A stretch of DNA of 64,000 nucleotides from Tenacibaculum agarivorans (GTDB lineage: Bacteria > Bacteroidota > Bacteroidia > Flavobacteriales > Flavobacteriaceae), in assembly GCF_001936575.1 (NCBI RefSeq), contig NZ_MSMP01000010.1, forward strand, positions 1 to 64,000. The letters run 5' to 3'. A model generated the notes under the pieces. It searched no databases and had not been told where the DNA came from. It was given only the letters and a program-made list of their open reading frames with translations. Shown piece after piece: positions 1-9,843 of this stretch (position 1 is the first letter of the stretch; every line of letters begins with the position of its first letter). The position numbers and the translations under genes were made by a program.

Positions 1-158
1 TCTATTTTCTATCTCTTTAGAAATTGCAAAAGTTATTTTGGAAGTAACCACCATTGGTTTAGTTGAAAAATCTTTTCTATAGGTTTAGCAAGAGCTTCTT
101 TATAGTATTGAATTTTATTTATTGTTTATAATAAGGGGCTTTTAAATCATTTATATTT

Positions 159-2675
159 TTATTTCTTAATTATTTTAATTGAGGTCCCAGAGCTATATTT
201 TAAAAAATAAATTCCGGATGAAAATTTAGACAAGTTAACTTTTGTTGCTTTTCCTCTTAATATTTTTTTACCAGTTAAACTGAAGATTTCCCATTGCTCT
301 TCCAATGGCAGTTGTATTATCCCACTAGTTGGGTTAGGATATAATAACCTTTTTTCTTTTACACTATCTTCTTCTATGTTTAAAGTAGTGTTCGTCCATT
401 CAGCAGTGTTTTTAGCAGTAATGATACCAGCAGTATTAAAATTACCCGCTGCATAAATTTTAGATGAAGTATTTTGGTCTATGGCAAGAGAATTTATCTT
501 AGTATCTACCCCAACATTAGTATTTGTTCCTAGAGCCTTCCAACCTTCAGTGGCATTCCATGCAGCAATATTATTAACAACAATTGGGTTCGTAGTATCT
601 GCAAAATTAAAATTTCCACCAACATATAAGTTAGTACCGTCATGAATTAAAGAACTTACTAAATTGTTAACTCCATTATCAAGAGTATTCCAATTGCTAC
701 TAACTTTATTCCATCTAGCTATTCTATTTACAGTTGTATTGCCTGCGAGAGCAAAATTTCCACCGATGTAAATGTCAGTATCAGTAATGCTAATTGCTTC
801 TACAAATCCAGAAGTTCCAGTACCTAATGTCCCCCAGTTTGTTCCATTCCAAGTAGCAATTCTATTTGCAGATTTATTTCCTGCTTCATCAAAATTTCCA
901 CCGACATAAAGTATAGATTCATTATGATCATAAGCTAAAGAGCGTACTTCATTATTTAACCCAGCTACTCCAGAAGAATTATCTATTAAAGTAGTCCATG
1001 TATTACCATTCCAATAGGCTATGTTTCTAGCACTTTTTCCATTTACAGATTCAAATATGCCGCCCACATATAAATTTTGATTATTGTCTACTGCTAATGC
1101 GGAAATAGGACCTGGTATTCCAGTATCTAAACTTTTCCATTCAGTACCATTCCATGCAGCAATATTATTTGCAGTTTTACCATCCATTTCAGTAAATGAA
1201 CCACCAGCATATAAATTACCATTATTATCAGTAACTAGGGTATTAATGGTACCATTTGAACCACTCCCTAGGGATCTCCATCCTGAACTTTCATTCCATA
1301 CTGCTATATTATTAGCGCTAATTGTTCCGGCTTTATTGAAAGATCCACCATGATATACATTTCCATTGCTATCAGTAGCTATAGCATTTACAGTTCCATT
1401 CGGAATTCCTTCATTTAAAGAACTCCATTGACCAAAACCATTTGCTTGAGTTGCATTTGGTGTTGTGCTTCCATCTACAATTTTATATAATTTACTATTT
1501 GTACCATAATCACTAAAATATAATTCACCATTTTCATCTTGTCCAAATGATGATATAAATTCATTTGAAGTTTTAAATAATAATTCACTAGAGGCATTCC
1601 CTGTAGTTTGATTGTAGTCTAAAGCCCAAACTCTACCACTAACATAATCTCCAAAAATATATTTTGAGTTAATATTAGGAGTAAGGCTTGTGATTTCAGT
1701 TCCTCTATATACATAACCTCCAGTAATAGAAATGTCACCTTGATTTCTGTTATAGGTAAAAACTGGGGCTTCTGTACTTTCATTTATAATGACTCCGCTA
1801 TTAGCTATTGAATTTCCTTCAAAACGATTCCAACCGTAATTTTTACCATTTTCAATAAGATTAATTTCTTCAAAAGCCCCTTGACCAACATCTGCTCCCC
1901 ATAATCGATTGGTAATTTTATCAAATGAAAACTTCCAAGTATTCCGTATACCATAAGCATAAATCTCATCTAATCCACTAGTATTTATTAACGGGTTATC
2001 ACTTGGGATTTCATAATTACCATTAGGAAGTACAGGATTCGTTTCAATAGGATTGTTGCCATCTAAATCAATATCAATTCTTAAAATACTTCCGAAAACA
2101 TTACCTGTATTTTGAGCATTTCTTCTAGGATCATTTCCTCCACCTCCGTCTCCTATAGATATGTATAAATAACCATCAGGGCCAAATGCTATTTTACCAC
2201 CATTATGATTACTATTTCTTTGATTTTTATCAAACTGAAAAATAATTTGTTCATCATTTTCATTAGCATCATTAAGATCAGAAATAGAGAATCGAGATAG
2301 TACCATTCTAACATCTACACCAGCTATAGGACTATCAACAGTATAATAAAGATAGAAATACCCATTGGAAGTGAATTGAGGATGAAATGCTAAACCTAAT
2401 AAACCAGTTTCTTGTCCTTCTGAAAAACGTACCCTATCTACAATATCTAAAAAGGGTTTTACAGAAGTACTGGTTACTGAACTCTGATTTGGGAATACTT
2501 TAATTCGACCACGTTGTTCAACAACAAAAAGTCGATTTGAGTTGTCATTCGCATTTTGAATTTCCACAGGAAATTCAAAGTTTATATTTGGAAATGCACT
2601 TGTATAGGTGATTTGTGAATACAAGTAATTACAGCATATTACAAAGAAAATGTAAATACTAATTATGTGTTTCAT
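159..2675 (-). CDS. Secreted PQQ-type sugar dehydrogenase with a second, seven-repeat propeller and a T9SS sorting tail
   Basis: The 838-residue product starts with a signal peptide (residues 1-21, ending YSQ). Residues 30-400 match the glucose/sorbosone dehydrogenase family, a six-bladed propeller that oxidises sugars with PQQ; the likely catalytic His is H157 in SNHNGG, and GIRNTW with R244 is the other active-site segment. Residues about 415-765 hold seven copies of a roughly 50-residue unit centred on Y-x-G-G-x-F followed by N-x-I-A-x-W-N, the number expected for a seven-bladed propeller. The end (from about residue 777, YPNPTSG) is a type A T9SS sorting domain, so the protein should be exported and held at or released from the cell surface. 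The family and export calls are firm; the true substrate and PQQ dependence are inferred. No clear promoter is visible in the 156 bases upstream. Confidence 0.9.
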   Translation of the reverse strand: MKHIISIYIFFVICCNYLYSQITYTSAFPNINFEFPVEIQNANDNSNRLFVVEQRGRIKVFPNQSSVTSTSVKPFLDIVDRVRFSEGQETGLLGLAFHPQFTSNGYFYLYYTVDSPIAGVDVRMVLSRFSISDLNDANENDEQIIFQFDKNQRNSNHNGGKIAFGPDGYLYISIGDGGGGNDPRRNAQNTGNVFGSILRIDIDLDGNNPIETNPVLPNGNYEIPSDNPLINTSGLDEIYAYGIRNTWKFSFDKITNRLWGADVGQGAFEEINLIENGKNYGWNRFEGNSIANSGVIINESTEAPVFTYNRNQGDISITGGYVYRGTEITSLTPNINSKYIFGDYVSGRVWALDYNQTTGNASSELLFKTSNEFISSFGQDENGELYFSDYGTNSKLYKIVDGSTTPNATQANGFGQWSSLNEGIPNGTVNAIATDSNGNVYHGGSFNKAGTISANNIAVWNESSGWRSLGSGSNGTINTLVTDNNGNLYAGGSFTEMDGKTANNIAAWNGTEWKSLDTGIPGPISALAVDNNQNLYVGGIFESVNGKSARNIAYWNGNTWTTLIDNSSGVAGLNNEVRSLAYDHNESILYVGGNFDEAGNKSANRIATWNGTNWGTLGTGTSGFVEAISITDTDIYIGGNFALAGNTTVNRIARWNKVSSNWNTLDNGVNNLVSSLIHDGTNLYVGGNFNFADTTNPIVVNNIAAWNATEGWKALGTNTNVGVDTKINSLAIDQNTSSKIYAAGNFNTAGIITAKNTAEWTNTTLNIEEDSVKEKRLLYPNPTSGIIQLPLEEQWEIFSLTGKKILRGKATKVNLSKFSSGIYFLKYSSGTSIKIIKK

Positions 2676-2831
2676 TGGAGTAGTTTTAGAAGTTTGGAAT
2701 TATATTATTTATTATAAAAGTTACTTAAATGAATAAGTATCTTCTACTATTATTAACCTCTAAAACGGTATTTTATTTGCAATAATTAGTAAAATCTATT
2801 CAACAAATAGAAGTTCTAAAGAAAGATAAAA

Positions 2832-4631
2832 CTATGATAAGGTATCCTTAATTTTTTCTTCCTCAGTAATTTTAGATAGATTAATTGCAGTTTCAATCAG
2901 CGCTAAATGTGAATACGCTTGAGGAAAATTACCCAATAAACGTTTTGTTTTAAAATCTAAATCTTCGCTAAAAAGTCCTAAATGATTACTGTAGCTCAAT
3001 AATTTTTCAAACTGCTCCTTAGCTTTTTGTTCTTCCCCTATTTTATATAAACTATTTATAAACCAAAATGTACAAATGGTAAATGAAGAAGAAGGCATAC
3101 CAAAATCATCTTTATTTTTATAACGGAATAAAAGTCCGTCATTAGAAAGTTCACGTTCTATGGCCTTAACTGTACTCACAAATTTGGGGTGTTTAGCATC
3201 TATAAAACCATAAGATTCCATTAATAAAACTGAGGCATCTAAATCATCTGATCCGTAAGCTTGTGTAAATGCCTGAGCAGATTCTGACCAAGCATTTTGC
3301 ATAATATCCTCTCTAATATTTTTTTCTAATTGTTTCCATCGAGATAGTTTAGATTTTTTACCTAACATTTCAGCTACTTTAATAGCCTTATCTACTGCTG
3401 TCCAACATAAAACTTTTGAAAAAGTGAAATGTTGATCTTCTGATCTAAATTCCCAAATACCTTTATCTGGTTCTTGCCAGTGTTTATTAACTACCCATAC
3501 AATTCCTTTGGTAATTCCCCAAAGTTCTTCACCATTTTCAATATCATGCTTAAAATTTATTAAAGACTGATGAATAACATCCATTAGAATACCATAAATG
3601 TCATTTTGTTTTTGTTTATAAGCAGCATTACCTATTCTTACAGGACTAGAATTTTCATAACCCGATAAATGATCAAGAATTTCTTCAGTTAGTTTTTTTT
3701 CTCCATTAATGCCATACATAATTTGGAGTTTTTCATCTTTATCAGAAATCAGGTCAATAATAAAATTGAGGTATCGCTTGGCGATGTTTTTATGCCCTAA
3801 TTGTAAAATAACTTTAACGACCATAGATGCATCACGTATCCAACAAAAACGATAATCCCAATTTCTTACTTCACCTATAGTTTCTGGAAGTGATGTAGTA
3901 GCTGCGGCCAATATAGCTCCAGATTTCTCATAACTGAGTAATTTTAAAGTCATAGCGCTTCTAGAGATATAGTTGTTATAACGTTTAAAACTAGGTGTAC
4001 GTTCCATCCAATTCAACCAATACACTTTGGTACGTTCATATTCAATTAACGCCTTTTTTAAATTTGGAACAAATAATTTTTCATTATAACCTACTAAGAA
4101 AAAGTGATCTTGAGTAATCGTAATTTCATCTCCGTTTAAAACAGCTTCTTTATTTAAATCTGTGTATAAGAATAAAGAGTCAAAAGCTTCATTAGTAGTT
4201 AAGCTAACAATAAAATCATCTTTAATATAACTTGTTGTTTCTCCTAAAGCATATTCTAATTTTGGATCATAAACAACATTGAACTTTGGTGCGCCTGAAA
4301 TGTATTTTATAGACCTAATAAATTCAGGAGGAGAGTGGTAGTTTCCATTTTCTTTATGATATCTTGGCATAAAATCTCTAACTTCAAAACTATCTTTACC
4401 ATTTGTAAATGTAGTAATCAGAATTACCGTATTTTCCAAGTATCGCTGGGTAATATTATAACTTTCATTTACTTTAAAACCAAAAGATCCACCAATATTT
4501 TTATCTAGTAGTTTTCCAAAAACTGTAGGAGAATCAAATTGAGGTAAACAACACCAATCTATTGATCCATTTTTGGAAACTAAAGCTGCACTTCTACAAT
4601 TTCCAATAATACCATAATCCAGATTATTCAT
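2832..4631 (-). CDS. GH15 family glycoside hydrolase (glucoamylase or trehalase type), cytoplasmic
   Basis: This 599-residue protein has the two-part layout of GH15: an N-terminal beta-sandwich (about 1-210) and an alpha/alpha barrel. The signature RNWDYRFCWIRDAS lies at 256-269. The general acid is likely E394 in GIWEFR and the general base E556 in LFSED. There is no signal peptide, so it acts in the cytoplasm. Family members release glucose from alpha-glucans, and some bacterial GH15 enzymes are trehalases. The gene is divergent from the trehalose synthase/phosphatase gene with only 81 bases between starts, which favours a trehalase or a joint role in trehalose-glycogen turnover. Substrate is an inference; the family is clear. 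Confidence 0.9.
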   Translation of the reverse strand: MNNLDYGIIGNCRSAALVSKNGSIDWCCLPQFDSPTVFGKLLDKNIGGSFGFKVNESYNITQRYLENTVILITTFTNGKDSFEVRDFMPRYHKENGNYHSPPEFIRSIKYISGAPKFNVVYDPKLEYALGETTSYIKDDFIVSLTTNEAFDSLFLYTDLNKEAVLNGDEITITQDHFFLVGYNEKLFVPNLKKALIEYERTKVYWLNWMERTPSFKRYNNYISRSAMTLKLLSYEKSGAILAAATTSLPETIGEVRNWDYRFCWIRDASMVVKVILQLGHKNIAKRYLNFIIDLISDKDEKLQIMYGINGEKKLTEEILDHLSGYENSSPVRIGNAAYKQKQNDIYGILMDVIHQSLINFKHDIENGEELWGITKGIVWVVNKHWQEPDKGIWEFRSEDQHFTFSKVLCWTAVDKAIKVAEMLGKKSKLSRWKQLEKNIREDIMQNAWSESAQAFTQAYGSDDLDASVLLMESYGFIDAKHPKFVSTVKAIERELSNDGLLFRYKNKDDFGMPSSSFTICTFWFINSLYKIGEEQKAKEQFEKLLSYSNHLGLFSEDLDFKTKRLLGNFPQAYSHLALIETAINLSKITEEEKIKDTLS

Positions 4632-4712
4632 AGAGCTATTTAATTATAAAGTTGATTAGTCATTTAATTTTCTCTAAATTAACAAAATCAAAATCGTTAA
4701 ACCAAATCATCT

Positions 4713-6914
4713 ATGCATAAAACCATAATTGTTTCCAATCGTTTACCACTTCAAGTTTCTATAAAAAATGACCAATTAAAAATTAAACCAAGTGTAGGAG
4801 GATTGGCAACGGGAATGAAATCTGTTCACGCAGAAGGAAATGGTATTTGGGTTGGATGGTCTGGTATACCCGAAGAAGATTTAGATAAAGATCTATCAGA
4901 GAAAGTTAGGAAAGCCATTCAAAAGGAAAAATGTGTTACTGTACCATTATCACATCAAGATATTGAAGAGTATTATGAAGGGTTTAGTAATAGAGCCTTA
5001 TGGCCTTTGTTTCATTATTTCATGGAGTATACCCAGTTTGAGCAAAGTGAATGGGAAGCCTATAAACGTGTAAATGAAAAGTTTGCTGAAGTAATTATCA
5101 ATCAACTTAATGATGGAGATACGGTTTGGATTCATGATTATCAATTATTATTGTTACCTCAACTGATAAAAGAACAGAAACCGAATACAACCATAGGTTT
5201 CTTTTTACATATTCCATTTCCTTCTTATGAGATTTTTAGAACATTTCCTTGGCGTCAGGAAATATTGAGTGGGATGCTAGGTGCAGATTTATTAGGTTTT
5301 CATACCTATGATTATGAGCGACACTTTTTGAGTTCTGTAAAACGAATTTTAAGATTAGAGGTAAACTTTAATGAAATACATGATCAAGATAGAATTATTA
5401 AAGTAGATTCTTTTCCTATGGGAATTGATTATGATAAGTTTCATACCTCTGCTTTAGAACACATTAAAAAACCAAAAGAAAATTCTGAAATTTATCAACG
5501 ATTGCAAGAGCATATTTCAGAAGATAATAAATTGATTTTATCTATTGATAGAATGGATTACACTAAAGGTATACCTAATAGAATTAAGGCCTTTGAGTAT
5601 TTTTTAGATAAGTTTCCAGAGTTTAAAGAAAAGGTGAGATTAGTAATGTTAGCAGTACCTTCACGTTCTAACGTACCACAATATCAGAAATTGAAGAGAG
5701 AAACAGATGAGTTAGTAGGTAGAATCAATGGTAAATTTGCTACTGTCAGTTGGACCCCTATTTGGTATTTTTATAGAGCTTTACCTTTCAGTGATTTGAT
5801 AGATTTATATATTTCTTCAGATGTAGCTTTAATTACTCCTATTAGAGATGGAATGAATTTGGTAGCTAAAGAATATGTAGCTACAAGAGCAAATAAGGAT
5901 GGCGTTTTAATTTTAAGCGAAATGGCTGGTGCTGCCAAAGAAATGAATGAAGCTTTACTTATAAATCCTAATAATTATGAGGACTTTACTAATAAATTGA
6001 AACAAGCTCTAACGATGCCTATAGAGGAACAGCAAAAACGAATGAAATTTTTGCAAAATCGTTTAAAACGATATGATGTAGGAAAATGGGCAGAAGAGTT
6101 CTTAAAATCTTTGGCAGAAACTGAACAAAAAAAAGAGGTAATAGTAGCTAAAAAATTGACTCCTGTATATGAAGAAAAATTGGTAGCTGATTATCATAAA
6201 GCGCAAAAAAGAGTTTTGTTCTTAGATTATGACGGAACCTTAGTAGGATTTAAAGATGATCCGCAAGAAGCAAAACCAGATGATCTTTTATATGAATTAT
6301 TAGACGCTATTCAGGAACAAGAAAATACTAGACTTGTACTGATAAGTGGAAGAGATAAAGAGACTTTTGAAAGATGGTTTGGACATAAAAGTTATGATCT
6401 GGTAACAGACCATGGAGTTTGGTTATTTCAGAATAAAGAATGGTTAGCATTAGAACATTTAAAAACAGATTGGATGCAAAGTATTCGCCCAATCCTTGAG
6501 ACATTTGTAGACAGAACCCCAGGAACTTTCATAGAAACTAAAAAATACTCCTTAGCTTGGCATTACAGAATTGCAGATCCCGAGTTGGTTAAAACAAGAA
6601 CTCTTGAATTGAATACAGTATTAACCAGTATGGTTGCTAACAACAATTTAATGGTTTTAAAAGGAAATAAGGTTATTGAGATAAAAAGTAGTAACGTCAA
6701 TAAAGGAAGAGCCATGAGTCGTCTAAATCTACAAGAAGATTATGATTTTATGGCGGTAATTGGAGACGATTGGACAGATGAATATATGTTTGAGGAGGCT
6801 CCAGAATTTGGCTATACCATTAAAGTAGGGTACACAAAGACTAAAGCAAAATACCAAGTAAAAGATACAAAGCAAGTACATCATTTACTCTCTAGATTGA
6901 AAAAAAATATATGA
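4713..6914 (+). CDS. Bifunctional trehalose-6-phosphate synthase/phosphatase
   Basis: A 733-residue fusion. Residues 1-470 are a GT20 synthase (OtsA), which joins UDP- or ADP-glucose to glucose-6-phosphate; visible landmarks are VSNRLP at 7-12, SVGGLATGM at 27-35, HDYQLLLLP at 141-149 and DRMDYTKG at 279-286. Residues 495-730 are a HAD phosphatase (OtsB) with the nucleophile motif DYDGTL at 505-510 and GDDWTDE at 684-690. Both sets of catalytic motifs are intact, so the protein should make free trehalose from end to end. The start ATG at 4713 directly precedes the conserved VSNRLP strand. It faces the divergent GH15 gene, and 214 bases separate it from glgA. Trehalose here probably serves as compatible solute or carbon reserve (inference). 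Confidence 0.95.
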   Translation: MHKTIIVSNRLPLQVSIKNDQLKIKPSVGGLATGMKSVHAEGNGIWVGWSGIPEEDLDKDLSEKVRKAIQKEKCVTVPLSHQDIEEYYEGFSNRALWPLFHYFMEYTQFEQSEWEAYKRVNEKFAEVIINQLNDGDTVWIHDYQLLLLPQLIKEQKPNTTIGFFLHIPFPSYEIFRTFPWRQEILSGMLGADLLGFHTYDYERHFLSSVKRILRLEVNFNEIHDQDRIIKVDSFPMGIDYDKFHTSALEHIKKPKENSEIYQRLQEHISEDNKLILSIDRMDYTKGIPNRIKAFEYFLDKFPEFKEKVRLVMLAVPSRSNVPQYQKLKRETDELVGRINGKFATVSWTPIWYFYRALPFSDLIDLYISSDVALITPIRDGMNLVAKEYVATRANKDGVLILSEMAGAAKEMNEALLINPNNYEDFTNKLKQALTMPIEEQQKRMKFLQNRLKRYDVGKWAEEFLKSLAETEQKKEVIVAKKLTPVYEEKLVADYHKAQKRVLFLDYDGTLVGFKDDPQEAKPDDLLYELLDAIQEQENTRLVLISGRDKETFERWFGHKSYDLVTDHGVWLFQNKEWLALEHLKTDWMQSIRPILETFVDRTPGTFIETKKYSLAWHYRIADPELVKTRTLELNTVLTSMVANNNLMVLKGNKVIEIKSSNVNKGRAMSRLNLQEDYDFMAVIGDDWTDEYMFEEAPEFGYTIKVGYTKTKAKYQVKDTKQVHHLLSRLKKNI

Positions 6915-7128
6915 TATCATAGTTGTTTTTAAAAAAAGAAAAAGTATCCTTTCTGCCAAACGCTCTATTGTTATATAAATGATTATATCGTTTTCTTTAT
7001 TATTATGATAATTTAGTAAGGTTTTTTTTGGTTTTTTTATACTTTTTATGTCTTTTTTTTGATGTTAAATTCATTTCTTTCTTTAGTTAATTCCTTATTT
7101 TAGTTTAGAACTAAATTAATCTTCCAGA

Positions 7129-8535
7129 ATGAAAATTCTTCATGCGAGTTTTGAATGTTATCCTATTGCCAAAGTAGGAGGTTTAGCAGATGTTGTAGGA
7201 TCTTTACCTAAATATCAAAGTAATCTTAATGTAAAAACATTAGTTGTTATACCCTATTATGAAAAATCTTTTGTAAAACAACAAAAATTAAAAGAAGTAA
7301 GCAGTGGTAGTATCTTACTAGACAATACAGATTATAACTATAAAGTTTTTAGTATTTCGGGTGATAAAATTAAAAATGATATCTGTCTCATTCATATTAC
7401 TAACCTTTTAGATAGAGAGGAAGTTTATGGGTACCAAGATGAAAATAATAGGTATTTAAGTTTTCAATTCGCCCTATTAGACTGGATAATTAAAGATGAG
7501 TTAACTTTTGACGTCATTCATTGCCACGATCATCATACAGCGCTTATTCCATTTTTAATTAATTATGGATATAGCTATGAAAAGTTGAGAGGAACACCAA
7601 CAGTGTTAACTATACACAATGCACAATATCAAGGACATTTCTCACATGAGAAGTTAGATATGTTACCTGCTTTTGATTTTAAACATGTTGGTTTATTAGA
7701 TTGGTATGGTTCTGTTAATCCTTTAGCTTGTGGAATAAAGTGTGCTTCTAGAGTAAATACAGTTTCACCTTCATATATGAACGAACTAAAAGAGAGAGCT
7801 AACGGCTTAGAAGGATTACTCAGAAGCGAAAGTGAGAAATGCGTAGGAATTTTAAACGGAATAGATACTGACTTTTGGAATACAGAAACGGATGATATGT
7901 TAGTTAAGAATTATAAAGAAACTACCGTTGTTTCTGGTAAGAAAGCAAATAAAAAAGAGCTTTGCGATAGGTATGGATTTAATGTAGACTTACCTTTATT
8001 TGGTTTTATAGGAAGATTAGTGGGAGAAAAGTCTGCAGATTTATTACCAGAAGCTATTAGACAATCCATTAATGAATATAAAGAAATCAATGTTTTTGTT
8101 TTAGGTTCTGGCCATAAAGAAATTGAAAATCAATTAAAACAAATAAAAGAAGAGCTTCCAGGTAAGTTTAATGCACACATTGGCTACGATGAAGAATTAT
8201 CTCATTTAGTGTATGCTGGATCAGATTTTTTATTAATGCCATCTAGAGTAGAACCTTGTGGTTTAAATCAGATGTATTCATTACGTTATGGAACTATTCC
8301 AATTGTACGAAGGACAGGAGGCTTAAAAGATACAGTTATAGATATAGGAGATGCAGGATTCGGGATTTGTCACGATCAACCAAGAGTGTGGGATATCTAT
8401 TATTCTATTGGAAGAGCCATTACATTATATAAAGACACCGATACATTTAGAAAAATACAGAAGAATATTATGAAAATAGATCACTCTTGGGAAAAATCAG
8501 CTCAGGATTATATCGATCTATACAAATCAATTTAA
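7129..8535 (+). CDS. glgA: Glycogen synthase (GT5)
   Basis: Transfers glucose from ADP-glucose to the growing alpha-1,4-glucan. The 468-residue protein has the ADP-glucose binding motif KVGGLADVVGSLP at 15-27, HCHDHHTAL at 131-139, and the C-terminal nucleotide-sugar segment with E375 in RVEPCGLNQMYSLRYG. Length fits the GT5 family. It is the first gene of a tight run glgA-glgC-glgB (gaps of 12 and 21 bases), so the three steps of glycogen synthesis are co-transcribed. The 214-base region upstream has no convincing TTG/TAnnTTTG promoter; TATTTTAG at 7096-7103 is the nearest look-alike. Confidence 0.95.
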   Translation: MKILHASFECYPIAKVGGLADVVGSLPKYQSNLNVKTLVVIPYYEKSFVKQQKLKEVSSGSILLDNTDYNYKVFSISGDKIKNDICLIHITNLLDREEVYGYQDENNRYLSFQFALLDWIIKDELTFDVIHCHDHHTALIPFLINYGYSYEKLRGTPTVLTIHNAQYQGHFSHEKLDMLPAFDFKHVGLLDWYGSVNPLACGIKCASRVNTVSPSYMNELKERANGLEGLLRSESEKCVGILNGIDTDFWNTETDDMLVKNYKETTVVSGKKANKKELCDRYGFNVDLPLFGFIGRLVGEKSADLLPEAIRQSINEYKEINVFVLGSGHKEIENQLKQIKEELPGKFNAHIGYDEELSHLVYAGSDFLLMPSRVEPCGLNQMYSLRYGTIPIVRRTGGLKDTVIDIGDAGFGICHDQPRVWDIYYSIGRAITLYKDTDTFRKIQKNIMKIDHSWEKSAQDYIDLYKSI

Positions 8536-8547
8536 CCTACTTACATA

Positions 8548-9822
8548 ATGATTAACAAAAAAGTTCTCGCAATTATTTTAGGAGGAGGACAAGGAACTCG
8601 CCTATCTCCACTGACAGACAAACGTTCAAAACCAGCGGTATCTATAGCCGGAAAATATAGATTAGTAGATATTCCAATATCCAATTGTATTCATTGTGAT
8701 ATTAAACGAATGTTTGTACTAACTCAGTTTAATTCTGCTTCATTGAATAGGCATATTAAAAACACCTATAATTTCAGCAGTTTTAGCGAGGCTTTTGTAG
8801 ATATTATGGCTGCAGAACAAACACCAGAAAATAAAACGTGGTTTCAAGGTACTGCAGATGCTGTAAGACAATCTATGCACCATATTTTGAATCACGAATT
8901 TGAGTATGCTCTTATCCTATCCGGAGATCAATTATATCAAATGGATTTTGATGATATGATTTTAAAGCATGAGGAAAAAGGTGCAGAAATAAGTATCGCA
9001 ACATTACCTGTAGCTGCTAAAGATGCTACTGCATTTGGAATCTTAAAAACTGACGATGAAAGTTTTATTTCTTCGTTCACAGAAAAACCTAGTCTTGATA
9101 AATTACCAGGTTGGGAGTCTGAAGTAGATGATGAAATGAAGGCTGAAGAGAGACATTATTTGGCATCCATGGGAATCTACATCTTTAATAGACAATTATT
9201 AGTTGATATTATGGCAGATCCAAATGAGGTAGATTTTGGAAAAGAAATTATACCAGCTTCAATAGGTAGAAATAAAGTGTTAGCTTATCAATACAAAGGA
9301 TACTGGGAGGATATTGGAACTATAGAGTCATTTTTTGAAGCGAATCTTAGTTTGACAGATGATATCCCAAAATTTGATTTGTTTGATAAATCGAATACTA
9401 TTCTAACACGTCCTAGAATTTTACCGCCCACCAAAATGTCAGGAACATTTTTATCTAAAAGTATGGTAGCGGACGGTTGTATTATTAATGCAGAAAGTAT
9501 AGAACATTCAGTTATTGGAATTAGATCTAGAATTGGAAAAGGGAGTAAGATTAAAAATACTTATATGATTGGTGCAAATATGTACCAAGATTTAATTGAA
9601 ATGGAGCAAGATAAAAAAGAAGGAACTCCTTATATAGGAGTTGGTGAAGGATGTACCATTGAAAATGCAATTATAGACAAAGATGCTAGAATAGGTAATA
9701 ATGTAATTATTAAAGGAGGAAAACATTTAGAAGATGTTAACGAAGAAGAGTATGTAATTAAAGATGGAATTATAGTGATTAGAAGAAGAGCTATACTTCC
9801 TGACGGATTTACGTTACAATAA
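8548..9822 (+). CDS. glgC: Glucose-1-phosphate adenylyltransferase
   Basis: Makes ADP-glucose from ATP and glucose-1-phosphate, the committed and usually allosterically controlled step of glycogen synthesis. The 424-residue protein has the nucleotidyltransferase loop GGGQGTRLSPLT at 12-23 and a conserved KPAV soon after. The C-terminal third is a left-handed beta-helix region with repeated I-G-x-G and G-x-x-I patterns, as in GlgC. It lies 12 bases after glgA and 21 before glgB. Length and motifs are normal for the family. Confidence 0.95.
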   Translation: MINKKVLAIILGGGQGTRLSPLTDKRSKPAVSIAGKYRLVDIPISNCIHCDIKRMFVLTQFNSASLNRHIKNTYNFSSFSEAFVDIMAAEQTPENKTWFQGTADAVRQSMHHILNHEFEYALILSGDQLYQMDFDDMILKHEEKGAEISIATLPVAAKDATAFGILKTDDESFISSFTEKPSLDKLPGWESEVDDEMKAEERHYLASMGIYIFNRQLLVDIMADPNEVDFGKEIIPASIGRNKVLAYQYKGYWEDIGTIESFFEANLSLTDDIPKFDLFDKSNTILTRPRILPPTKMSGTFLSKSMVADGCIINAESIEHSVIGIRSRIGKGSKIKNTYMIGANMYQDLIEMEQDKKEGTPYIGVGEGCTIENAIIDKDARIGNNVIIKGGKHLEDVNEEEYVIKDGIIVIRRRAILPDGFTLQ

Positions 9823-9843
9823 GTACAAGAAGTATATTCTTTT

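Noticed and set aside
1..158. Short open stretches at the left edge (for example minus-strand frame from ATG at 54, 18 codons to the edge)
   Set aside because: Too short, two frames compete, and nothing recognisable is encoded; it may be the end of a neighbouring gene or non-coding.
7021..7128. Search for a glgA promoter
   Set aside because: Only one-mismatch -7 look-alikes (TATTTTAG, TAGTTTAG) without a TTG at the right spacing.
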